From Dinochytrium kinnereticum (Eukaryota; Chytridiomycota; Chytridiomycetes; Chytridiales; Chytridiaceae), in assembly GCA_027604005.1 (NCBI GenBank), contig JADGJT010000538.1, positions 1 to 12,636 on the forward strand: a stretch of 12,636 nt of DNA. The letters are read 5' to 3'. Every line of letters starts with the position of its first letter. The first letter of the stretch is position 1. This document shows, piece after piece, positions 1 through 8,210 of the stretch. A program made the translations under genes and the position numbers. The notes beneath the pieces are model-generated. The model did no database searches. It was not told the origin of the DNA and was given only the letters and a program-made list of their open reading frames with translations.

Positions 1-1307
1 AAGCTGGACGTGGACCCGGACGTCCTGGAGGCCGAAAGCGGTCGCAAATGGACCACCTTGGAAAAAGAAACCCGTCGTCGCGTCTTCCACGCCTCGTAAG
101 TCCAACCACCCCCCTCTCGAACCCCACCCTAACACTACCCCGCCATTCCCGAAGCGTGGTGATAGACATGATGGACATGATCTTTCGCGAACGCAGCTCA
201 GGTCTCTGGCGTCGCAAATCCTCCGTCAACCCCCCACTCAGCGTCTTCATCTTCCACACCATCGACGCGGTGACGGGTGAACCCTCTCTCGACCCCACCA
301 TGGATGGACCCGACATTGTGACCCACGCCGTGGAGCTCATGGAGCTGATCTGCAGGGTCGTCGAGTACCATGTCACGAATGGGACGCCTCACATTGCTTC
401 CTCCCAGATGGGTGTCCTTCCGGGAGGTGAGGGGGTTGGCGGAGAGGGTCCACCCCCCACGTCTGATCCTGGGGTCAAGGAGAAGGAGGAGGAGGAGGGG
501 GTGACGATTGATGAGGTGTCGCTCACGACTGCGCTTAGCAAGCCGTTCCTCCATGACTGGACTTACGCCCACGCAGGGGCCATAGCGCCGTCCACCCCGC
601 TCTCACCACCCCCCTCCCACCCCACCGACGACAAAGACCTCTTTGACCCGGACTTTGTCCTCCTCGACACGGCCCTCCAAACCTGGCGAGCCAACCTCCC
701 CCCCTGGATGCAACGCACAGAGACCTACACAAAGTTCACCATCGGCCCCAACTTCTCACAAACCCCGACGCCCTCCCACATGCTCATCAAGGTCGTTCTG
801 TACTCCCACGCGTGCACGTTGACGCTCCATCGACCCCGCACGCTCAAGGCCGTGGCGTCCATCACGTCCGGTCGTGACCTTCACCCGGCCTATATGACCA
901 GCTTCCATCAGAGCACGCGGGCCAGCCGCGAGATCATATCGGTGCTCACAAGGTTGGTTGAGATTGTTGGGCCGTCGCCGGCCATGGCTGCTGGACCGAA
1001 TTTCGCGGCCGCGTTCTTTGACATTGGGGAGGCGAGGGCCATCTTGGAGGCTGGGGTGCATCTTTTGGTTGTGTTTGGGTTGTTGGGGGGTGGAGGGGGA
1101 GGGGGAGGGGGTCCGGGGGGGGAGGTGTTGGGGATGGGGTGTGAGGAGGCTGGGAGGGGGGTGGTGGTTGCTAGGAGGGTGTTGGGGAATATTGCGGGGA
1201 GGTGGACGGCGGCGAGGTTCATGTGTGGGGTGTTGGATCGGTTGGCGGTTGGGGTTGGGGTTGGGGATGTTTTTGGGGAGATGGTGGGGGATGAGAAGGG
1301 GGTTTGA
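1..1307 (+). CDS. Fungal-specific transcription factor, C-terminal part (5' partial)
   Basis: Exons 1-95 and 155-1307, with stop TGA at 1305. The 59-bp intron (96-154) has donor GTAAGT, a CTAAC branch-like site at 129-133 and an AAG acceptor. About 415 residues are visible; the Zn2Cys6 end lies left of the window. The visible start, LDVDPDVLEAE, is a fungal_trans (PF04082) middle-homology motif and is clearly related to the regulator at the right end of the window. Later blocks also match that paralogue: the leucine-rich LYSHACTLTLHRPR and GEARAILEAGVHLLVV. Relative to the paralogue it carries an extra low-complexity stretch (Gly/Pro, a KEKEEEEG acidic patch, Ser/Pro) near 400-640, and a glycine run encoded at about 1087-1125. 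The role is inferred from the family: a nuclear transcriptional regulator with unknown targets. The 3' third has very strong G bias on the coding strand. I saw no frame break. Confidence 0.85.
   Translation, partial: AGRGPGRPGGRKRSQMDHLGKRNPSSRLPRLVSPTTPLSNPTLTLPRHSRSVVIDMMDMIFRERSSGLWRRKSSVNPPLSVFIFHTIDAVTGEPSLDPTMDGPDIVTHAVELMELICRVVEYHVTNGTPHIASSQMGVLPGGEGVGGEGPPPTSDPGVKEKEEEEGVTIDEVSLTTALSKPFLHDWTYAHAGAIAPSTPLSPPPSHPTDDKDLFDPDFVLLDTALQTWRANLPPWMQRTETYTKFTIGPNFSQTPTPSHMLIKVVLYSHACTLTLHRPRTLKAVASITSGRDLHPAYMTSFHQSTRASREIISVLTRLVEIVGPSPAMAAGPNFAAAFFDIGEARAILEAGVHLLVVFGLLGGGGGGGGGPGGEVLGMGCEEAGRGVVVARRVLGNIAGRWTAARFMCGVLDRLAVGVGVGDVFGEMVGDEKGV
96..154 (+). other. Intron conserved between the two regulator paralogues
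   Basis: GTAAGT donor at 96, CTAAC at 129-133 and AG at 153-154. It splits a serine codon after its second base. The right-end paralogue has an intron of nearly the same size (61 bp, 11655-11715) at the same alignment position, in the same phase and with the same GTAAGT donor. This supports both gene models and common descent. Confidence 0.85.
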
Positions 1308-1678
1308 TTGGGGTTGGTTGGTTGGTTGGGGTGCTTCCATTCGCTTTTTTTTTTTTTTTTGTTCATGGCTCTTTTCTGTTCTTTTTTTTTTTTTTTTCTT
1401 TCTTCTTGACTTTCTTTGCACTCTTTTTTCAGTGCATGCATGTATTCAAACGTTATCATAAATCACGCGCTTCATCCCCTCCCCCAGTCGTCCCCTCCGC
1501 CGTCAAACGGCTCAACAACCGCGTCAAATCCCGATCGCCTCGATCCCAAAGCCCCCTTTCCCTATTCCCAAATCAGTCAAAAAGGACAATTCTCAAAAAA
1601 ACAAGAGGTGAAATGCGACCCAACCTCACCACCCTCACCCTCACCCTTCGCATCCCCCTTCGCATCCCCCACAGAGCA
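1308..1678. other. Intergenic gap with T runs and C-rich promoter side
   Basis: About 370 bp between the regulator stop and the dehydrogenase start. It holds two 16-base T runs (1345-1360 and 1382-1397) just after a G/T-rich gene end. After about 1470 it becomes rich in C. A perfect tandem pair of the 12-mer TTCGCATCCCCC lies at 1647-1670, just before the chosen start codon. Long open frames on either strand here are low-complexity (Lys- or Phe-rich from the T runs) and are not credible genes. Confidence 0.6.
1647..1670. repeat. Perfect 2 x 12 bp tandem repeat
   Basis: TTCGCATCCCCC occurs twice head to tail. It lies in the presumed 5' leader of the dehydrogenase gene. It is in frame with an upstream ATG (1613), so it would encode a repeated Arg-Ile-Pro tract if that earlier start were used. 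Confidence 0.8.
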
Positions 1679-3159
1679 ATGTCAATGTCACGCGCGGCCA
1701 TCCGCGATGCAAACGATAAGGTCAGCATGACAGGGAAGAAGGTCGTGGTCGTTGGTGAGTGCCATCCCGATCCCGTCCATCCAACAACAACCATTCTAAC
1801 CGCGGCACACACACCCCCCAAAAAAAAAAACAACAACAAACCATCCACCCAAAAGGCGGCACGCAAGGCATCGGCGCCGCCACGGCCCTCCGCTTCGCCT
1901 CCCTCGGCGCCTCAGTCCTCATCGTCGGCCGAAACCCCACGCTGGGGACCACCATGATCCAATCGCTGCGTCAGACAAAGTCCAATGGCGACAGGCTCCT
2001 TCGAGGCGGACGACATCGGCATCCTGAGATTCGGGATGATGAAGTGATGGGGAAGGGGACGAGCGTTGGGGAGGGTGATCAGGAGTTTCGGTTTGTGAGG
2101 GGTGATTTGGGGAGCGTTGAGGGGTGTTTGGGGGTTGTTGGGGAGGTTGGGGAGTGGGTTGGGGATGGGGGTGTTGCGGCTGTTGTTATGACGGCTGGGA
2201 GTTTGAATTTTGGGGGGAGGAGGGTTAATAAGGAGGGTGGGTGGTTTTTGTTTTTGTTTTTTTTTTGTTTACGTTTTCTTCCTTCTTCTTTTTTTTTCTT
2301 CTTTACTTTCTCTCCTTTCCTTTCTGTTACTTTTTTTAGTGCACTGTTGCTGCTACTGTTTTCATCACCCAACCGTTTGGTTAAAGTCGTCTCGTTGCTA
2401 ATGATTTTTGGGTTTGAAAACAAAACAACAAAACAAAGGCATCGAAACGACCTTTGCCCTCAACTACCTCTCGAAATTCATCATCCTCCAAAGCCTTCTC
2501 CCATACCTCCAATCCAGCCCCCTCTCAAGAGCAGTCACGGTCCTTCATGGAGGTGTGGGCGTCCCAGTCGACGTTCAAGACCTCCAAGTCACCAAAAACT
2601 TTTCATTCATCAAAGCCGCCAACAACTCTGCCGCCTTGCTTGACATCATGACCGACGTGAGTAAAACAAACGTCAAGAAGAGAGATGACGAAAAAAAGAG
2701 GGTCTCCTAACCAACCAACCAATCCCCCCTCCCCTCCCCCCTCAATCTTAGCAATTCTCCCGCCGCCACACAACAACCCCAACCTCCCCGCGCTTCCTCC
2801 ACATCTTCCCAGGCATCGTCAACACAGACAGCATGACCACAGCCGGGTTCCCCTGGTTCATCCGATACCCCGCTAAACTGGCTCTCCCCTTCATCGCGAC
2901 CGATCCACGGATCGTGGCAGAGGAGATTGTTTACATGTGCACGAACGATGGGTGGGTTCTCTCGAATGGGGTGTCGTCTGTTTCAAGGGAGGGACGGAAT
3001 GTTGCCAGAGGGATGTTTGTGCATCCTGGGTTGGAGGTTAGGAGGGGTGCCGCGCAGTTGGAGGATGAGGAGGTTTGTGAGGAGGTTGTGGAGAGGACTT
3101 TGGGGATTTTGAGGGGGGCTGGGTGGGAGGGAAAGGGGGAGGTGAAGGTTGAGGAGTGA
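1679..3159 (+). CDS. Short-chain dehydrogenase/reductase (SDR) family protein, atypical
   Basis: Exons 1679-1754, 1856-2236, 2439-2656 and 2752-3159 give 360 residues; all splice sites are GT-AG with matching phases. Residues 25-32 read VGGTQGIG, the nucleotide-binding glycine motif of a Rossmann fold, followed by a typical ALRFASLGASVLIVGR beta-alpha-beta stretch. MTAG (137-140) fills the NNAG position and FALNYLSKF lies at 158-166. PGIVNTD (245-251) matches the PG motif after the last strand. The family usually reduces or oxidises small molecules with NAD(P)H; the substrate here is unknown. No YxxxK catalytic pair is visible; FSFIK (207-211) lies in that region. This resembles a group of fungal SDR-like proteins with a degenerate active site. 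The N-terminus SRAAIRDANDKV before the glycine motif also fits that group, which favours the start at 1679. An in-frame ATG at 1613 would add 22 Arg/Leu/Pro-rich residues and cannot be excluded. Confidence 0.85.
2237..2438 (+). other. Long T-rich intron of the SDR gene
   Basis: At 202 bp this is the longest intron in the window. It has donor GTGGGT, several T-rich blocks between about 2247 and 2340, and acceptor AAAG. It splits a glycine codon after its first base. Removing it joins NKEG to IETTFALNYL, the expected SDR helix. Open frames inside it are low-complexity. Confidence 0.75.
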
Positions 3160-3512
3160 GTTATGGGTGGGTGTTGGGGATGTTGCATTTGTTGTTGCCT
3201 TTTATTTGTTGTTTTGCGTGTGGTGTGGTTGCAGTCACCTTTTTCCTTGTTTTTTTTTTTTTTTTTTCTTGTCCGTTTGCGATGACTTTTTTTTTTTTTT
3301 TTTGGGGGGGGGGTTTAATTTTTATTTGCTCTATGCGTTGGCGTTGCTATTGCCTTTACGCGTGTTTTTTATAGCGGTTGTTGTTTGTTTTTTTTTTCTC
3401 CCGTCGCCTTCGTGCAGAGGCAGTGTCGTGTGGAGAAAAAAAAAACAATTGTAAAAAAAATGATGGAGTTGTCACTTCAGATTGGCAAGGAACAACAACT
3501 CGAACCTCACTG
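3160..3512. other. Intergenic gap with T runs and a T17G10 tract
   Basis: About 350 bp between the SDR stop and the transporter start. It contains an 18-base T run (3250-3267) and a 17-base T run running directly into ten G (3287-3313). More T-rich patches precede the transporter, with A runs near 3436-3460. No gene is supported here. It probably holds the SDR 3' end and the transporter promoter, but I see no clear TATA or CCAAT element. Confidence 0.6.
3287..3313. repeat. Homopolymer junction T17 followed by G10
   Basis: Seventeen T (3287-3303) are followed at once by ten G (3304-3313). The exact lengths may be affected by sequencing error. Confidence 0.7.
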
Positions 3513-5297
3513 ATGGCAACAGAGGGAGAGGACGCCGTCGCTCCTCTGACCGTCTCCTCCTACCTCTGCCTGGTATTCTTCCTCTTAGCCATCATCCCCG
3601 TCCTCCACCCATTCCGCATCCCGCTCACCCCATCTCGCTCCCACCACCTCCCCCTGAACCTCATCACCTCCCCTCCGCTCGCAATCCTCCTCCTCCTCCT
3701 CACCCGCTCCATCGACTTCACCGTCCTCAGATCCGGTCTAACAGGAACCCCCCAACTTCAACCCTACTCCATCCTCATCCTGTTCTACTCCATCGCCTAC
3801 ATCTGCATATCGCTTGACCAGACCGGGTTCCTTCACTTTGCCGCTCTCTGGTGCGTCAGGCGGACTGGGAAGGATGGGAGGAGGACCTTTGGAGCGTTCT
3901 TCTTGATGACGACTTTGGCTTCGGCTTTTACGTCGAATGATGCTGTTGTTTTGACGGCCACCTCCTTCTTGGTGCATTTCACTCGAGGGGCGGGGGTGAC
4001 GGATCCTCGAGCCTTCTTGATGTCAGAGTTCACCACCGCCAACATTGCATCGATGGCGTTGTACATTGGCAACCCCACAAACGTGATCGTGGCTCAAGCC
4101 AACTCCATCACGTTCCTGGAGTACTCATGCTGGATGCTCCTCCCCACCATCGCGTGCACGGTCCTCGCGTTCCTCCTGCTTCGACTCGTTCTGTTCAACA
4201 GCGACGCGAGCATCCCGAGGCGCATTCACGTTGATCTGGAGGGGGTTGTGCCGCGACAGGCTTTGAAGGATCCGGGAGGGGCGGTGTTTGCGGGGGTGGT
4301 GTTGATGGCTTGCTTGGTGACGCTGATGGTGACCAGCGTGTATCATGTTCCGGTTTGGATGGTCACGTTGCCGTTTGGTGCGGTGGCGTTTGGGAGGGAT
4401 GTTTGGTTTGATTTGTGGGGGCGAGGTGAGGGTGGAGTGGTTGTGCAGGGGGTTGGCGTCTCGGCCGAGAATTTGGTGCCTGTGGGAAGGGAGGGGAGTG
4501 AGGGTGAGATGGGTGAGGAATTTAAGGTTGCTGGGAAAGATGAGAGTGTTGGGCAAGCGTCGTCTGTGGAGTCCTTTCAGGAGACGGGTGGAGTGGGTCA
4601 GAGCTCAATCATGGTTGTATCGGACGATCGAAAGCCGCGAAAAGTCCCAGCTTGGTGGACCAAGTTGAGAGAGAGACGAAAAGGTTGGGAACATCCTTGG
4701 GAAATCAACCACTGACTCAACTTTTCTCTTCCTCCCAAACCACCCCACCCCCCACCCCTACCCGCCCGCGAAAAAAAAGCCCTTGCCAATCGACTTCCCA
4801 TCACAACGGCCGCAACCGCCTGCCTTCCCTGGTCAATCCTCCCCTTCTCCCTAAGCATGTTCATCCTCGTCGAATCCCTCTCCTCCACAAACTGGATCTC
4901 AACTCTAGCCCGCGCCCTCACAATCCTCTCCCCAAACCACTTTGCCTCAACCTTCACAATAGGCATCATCACCGTCCTCCTCTGCTCACTCCTCAACAAC
5001 CTCCCAGCCTCCATCCTCCTCTCCCGTGTTCTCCTTCACCCCGCGTACAACGTCCACCCTGCGACAAAGGTTGGGGCTCTGTATGCGTTGGTTGCTGGAG
5101 CGAATCTCGGGGCTTGCTTGACGATTTCTGGGAGTTTGGCGGGGATCATGTGGTTGGAGATTTTGAGGGGATTGAAGGTTGTGAGGTTGGGGCCTGGGAG
5201 GTTTTTTTTGTGGAATTTGGTGATTGCGCCTGTGCTGATTTGTGGGGCTTGTGCGGTTCTTTGTGGAGAGGTTTGGGTTGTTTATTTTGGAAGGTGA
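3513..5297 (+). CDS. ArsB/NhaD (ion transporter superfamily) membrane permease
   Basis: Exons 3513-4683 and 4780-5297 give 562 residues. It is a polytopic membrane protein with hydrophobic segments near residues 13-30, 50-66, 85-103, 127-140, 205-226, 258-275 and 280-297, then several more after residue 400. Two half-repeat signatures of the family are present. SNDAVVLT (141-148) is followed by TTANIAS (174-180) and IGNPTNVIVAQ (185-195). In the second half, NNLPAS (463-468) is followed by GANLGACLTISGSLAG (497-512). These are the pore-forming hairpins of ArsB-like arsenite efflux and NhaD-like antiporters; fungal members are annotated as citrate-transporter-like or arsenical-pump-like. Substrate and membrane are unknown. 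A hydrophilic loop of about 90 residues (roughly 305-395, Gly/Glu-rich) links the halves. The start is the first in-frame ATG with a good context (TGATGG). The TGA at 4713 lies in the intron and is not a frameshift. Confidence 0.85.
4684..4779 (+). other. Intron joining the two halves of the transporter
   Basis: The 96-bp intron has donor GTTGGG (weak), CTGAC/CTCAAC branch-like sites near 4711-4719, a long C-rich tract and acceptor AAAAG. It splits an alanine codon after its first base. It removes the in-frame TGA at 4713 and joins ERRK to ALANRLPITTA. The boundary is the only one I found that keeps phase, because no other AG lies between the C tract and the second half. Confidence 0.65.
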
Positions 5298-5659
5298 AGT
5301 TGGGGAATAGCCTTTGTGGAGGCTTCGGGTTCTGATTGTCTATTAATTGATGCCTGAAGCTCTCTTTTGATGACACGATATGAATAATAGGTATAGACGG
5401 ATAGTTTTTTTCAGGTATCATGGCTGGAGGTCAAATACAATTAATGCGTCCTAATGCGTACGAGCTAAGATATTCGGGCGGTTTGTAGTGATATTGGTTG
5501 TATGGTGTAATGAAAAGCCAGAAGAATGAGTAAAGTATGGATTTGAGAGCTCACAGAGCCTTTAACGTACATAGCCGAATAAAGAAAACAACTGCAAAGG
5601 TCATAAAAGAACAGGACCCTTGAAGACGAAACAAACAACAATTCCGCCACCATCTCCCT
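5298..5659. other. Convergent intergenic gap
   Basis: About 360 bp between the 3' ends of the + strand transporter and the - strand glycosyltransferase. It is AT-richer than its surroundings. It carries AATAAT near 5382 and AATAAA near 5579 on the + strand, either of which might serve as a polyadenylation signal. The short open frames here have no recognisable content. Confidence 0.5.
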
Positions 5660-7513
5660 TCACTTTTTGATCACATCAAAGTCAGTAGGCGGGAACAAAA
5701 TACCATACATAACGGCCAACCCCTCCATGACAACGGCAATAAACTGAATCACAAAAGTGGTAGGAATCCTCAACAAAACCAACAACGGATTCGTCCCCTT
5801 ATCAATATCCTGAATAAAGATCCCAACCATATAAAGGTAAACAAACGTCACGAACGAGAAATCCTTCGCAAGTCCAAACCACCTCGGCGTGCTCTCCTTG
5901 ATAATGAACCCCATCACAACAGACGCGATCGTGCAATACAAGCTCAAGATGCCCAGCGTCCAGAAAAACGCCCAGAGCTTGGGAAGGAATTCGGGGAGTC
6001 GACGAATCCCAACGTACCATCTCCTGCGTTGTTTGAGGAAGCCGATGAAATCCATGGGGGATTGCTCGCGGACCAGACCGGGGATGCTGCCGCAGCGGAA
6101 TCCGCGGTCCCAGGCTTTCATTGCGAATTGGTAGTCTTCGGTCAGGGAGCCCAGGTCCCAGGAGATGGCGTTTTCGACGAGACCATTGGTGAGGAGGAAG
6201 GAGCCGTGAGCGCCGAAAACTGGGCGGTGGAAGTAGGTGTATCTTAAAAAGACCATAATGTTAGGACGTCAAAGGTGGTCAAAGAGATTTGGCTGGGAAA
6301 AGGAGAAGGTACTCACTGAAGGTGGAACCTCGACAAATCATCACCAACACGGATCGAATCCGCAACGGTAAAGATCCAGTTAGACCAATACCGGTACTGG
6401 TTGTAAAGAATAACGCCCTGTCCAAAATGATAATCGGTCTGGTACCAGATAAACTCCAAGATCTGTCGAACACTCTCATCGTCAATGACAGACTCTTCAT
6501 CAAGGTGGAGAATCCAATCGAATTCGGTGAACCTCATCGTTTGTCGGTACCATTCCAGAGCTCGGGCTTTGTACTTTGAGTTGCCTGAGACAAAGGCTTT
6601 AGGACAGGTGTAGCAGTTGATGTTTTCGAAGAAGTAGGGTTCATCGGTTAGGACGTGGACTCGAACGCAAGGATGGAGACGTTCAAGGTGTTTGTGAGCG
6701 TCCCAGGCTCGATAGACAGCCTTTTGTTGATATGAGAGGTGAGTTTTTTGTTTTTTTTTCCACAGGTGTTAAACACGAGAAATGATTACAAACCTCGCGG
6801 TTGTTGCCCTTGGTGACGGTAAGGATATAAAGGTTATCGACACGACGCTTTTTAACGCCCTCCTTCTCAAAGTTGAGGAACTTGTTTGTGCGGTAAGGCA
6901 TGACGAGACCAAAGAAGCAGACTAGAGTGTAAGGTAACGGGAGCAGCCAACCTATTCATCAACCAAGTAATTAGCAATTAAAAGAAAAGGGAGGGCGGGA
7001 AGGTTCAAGAAACAACATCTCACCAATCTTCCAGTAGCAAGCAACATTCCACATAGTGATATCCGTGTACCCCTGAAGCTTTCCCAAATAAAACGTCATG
7101 AGGTAGGTGCCCCCCAACAAGAACGCCAAATTAAACAACCACATCTCCGACAACAACATCATGACAGCTTTAGTATTCCCAAGATTCGTCCTAACCTGAG
7201 GCTTGGTAGGATCCTCTGCAAGCGCATACGAAATCATTGGTGTGCCATTCACTGCAACCGTTGTTGCAGTTGGGGTTGGGAGTGGAACATTCTCGAGATT
7301 CTCGATGTCGCGTGATGCAGGCTGGTATATGGAGCTGCTCCTGCTATGGCTATCAGTGGACTCTTTAGAGGTAGGGGCGGGTTGTTGTTGAGGAAGTTGA
7401 GGGGCGGAGGCGTTTGCGGGGTTGTACTCGAAGTTGATGTTGGAGGCTTCAGAGGCGGAGTCGGCCCAGCCTGGAGATCCGAAGCGGGTGGGAGGCCGAG
7501 ATGGGTCGGCCAT
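5660..7513 (-). CDS. Egghead-like family 2 glycosyltransferase, membrane-bound
   Basis: Exons on the - strand are 7513-7024, 6951-6794, 6720-6317 and 6242-5660, giving 544 residues; phases agree at every junction. The N-terminal 110 residues are hydrophilic, Ser/Pro/Gln-rich and probably disordered. Two membrane segments follow (about 116-146 and 165-182), then a cytosolic GT2 catalytic domain. The catalytic domain shows HLDEES (288-293, metal and donor site), TED (385-387, general base region) and QRRRW (422-426, the QxxRW acceptor-site motif). Hydrophobic segments near 437-463, 476-495 and 505-533 form the C-terminal membrane part. The layout and spacing around HLDEES, FGQG and ADSIRVGDDL resemble animal egghead/BRE-3 mannosyltransferases. 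Related fungal GT2 proteins also exist. It likely transfers a nucleotide-sugar residue to a lipid or cell-surface glycan, but the sugar is unknown. The ATG context (ACGATGG) is good. The motifs fit egghead better than chitin or cellulose synthase. Confidence 0.88.
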
Positions 7514-8210
7514 CGTGGGTTCTCAACTCAGGCAAGTTAAAATAAGCGTCGAGGTTTTTTGAAATAAAATATGGGGGTTTAAGTGTGGGAAGGGAACGGA
7601 AAGGCTCGACGCCTAGCAAGAGTGAAAGGATGGTGAAAAATGGAAGGGGGCGATTAGGATACGCTCTCCTTTTTTATTAGAAGAAACCTACTTCCGCATG
7701 TTGATGGAACGCGGCGCGTCTTGTTGGAGCCTTCTTTTGCTTCTGTCCGTTCAGTTGGATCGTATGGCATCTTGGGACTTCCAGAAGTGTCGATCTTTAA
7801 GATGTTCCCCCAATCACGCGATGCAGATGACAGGTGAAGCGAATGGCAGGTGAGATTCTTCTGGAAGGGCAACAGCTGCAGCTGCGTTGAGTCAATGTTG
7901 GTGAGAACTGTCCGGAACGTTGACATGACCATGCAAGATCAGATGGTAATGACGAGGTCAGAGAAGGGTGTCTCATGCAATGAAAATGAACGTGGCGAGA
8001 CTGACAATAAATCTTCTTGAAGGTGAAGTTGAAGATGAAGCTGAAGGGTGAAGGAAGGCGTAACGATGGCGAGTGCTGAGCGATGCTGTCTGTGGGCTCA
8101 GAAAGGTTGTCCTTTTGAGTTGTCAAAGATCAACAAAACTCAGCAACAAGGACGGATACGCAGGAGGTTCCCCAAAAGGCCGTTGCTGCATTGCATAACG
8201 CGAGTAAAGA
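7514..8210. promoter_or_regulatory. Divergent promoter region between glycosyltransferase and PflX-like gene
   Basis: About 700 bp separate the two start codons, which point away from each other. An AT-rich patch (TATTTTATTT on the - strand, near 7560-7570) lies about 50 bp before the glycosyltransferase start. A CCAATCA box lies at 7810-7816. A GAAG-rich stretch reading GAAGTTGAAGATGAAGCTGAAG occurs near 8026-8047. Two overlapping - strand open frames (7654-7932 and 7797-8126) have no recognisable domain, so I treat them as chance. The assignment rests on gene orientation. Confidence 0.5.

Noticed and set aside
756..1459. Long - strand open frames full of Lys, Pro and Asn
   Set aside because: They are the complement of the G- and T-rich end of the left regulator and of the T runs. 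Composition is low-complexity and no motif is present.
3160..3454. Phe-rich + strand open frames that look like membrane proteins
   Set aside because: They come from T runs read as Phe codons, not from real membrane segments.
4125..4556. 143-residue - strand open frame inside the transporter
   Set aside because: It is antisense to a well-supported transporter exon, rich in His, Pro and Arg, with no domain.
4713..4715. Stop codon splitting the transporter, suggesting a pseudogene
   Set aside because: A phase-matched intron (4684-4779) removes it, and both halves keep intact family motifs.
7654..8126. Two overlapping - strand open frames as a separate gene
   Set aside because: They have no start context, splice pattern or recognisable content. 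They lie in the gap between two divergent genes, where a promoter is expected.
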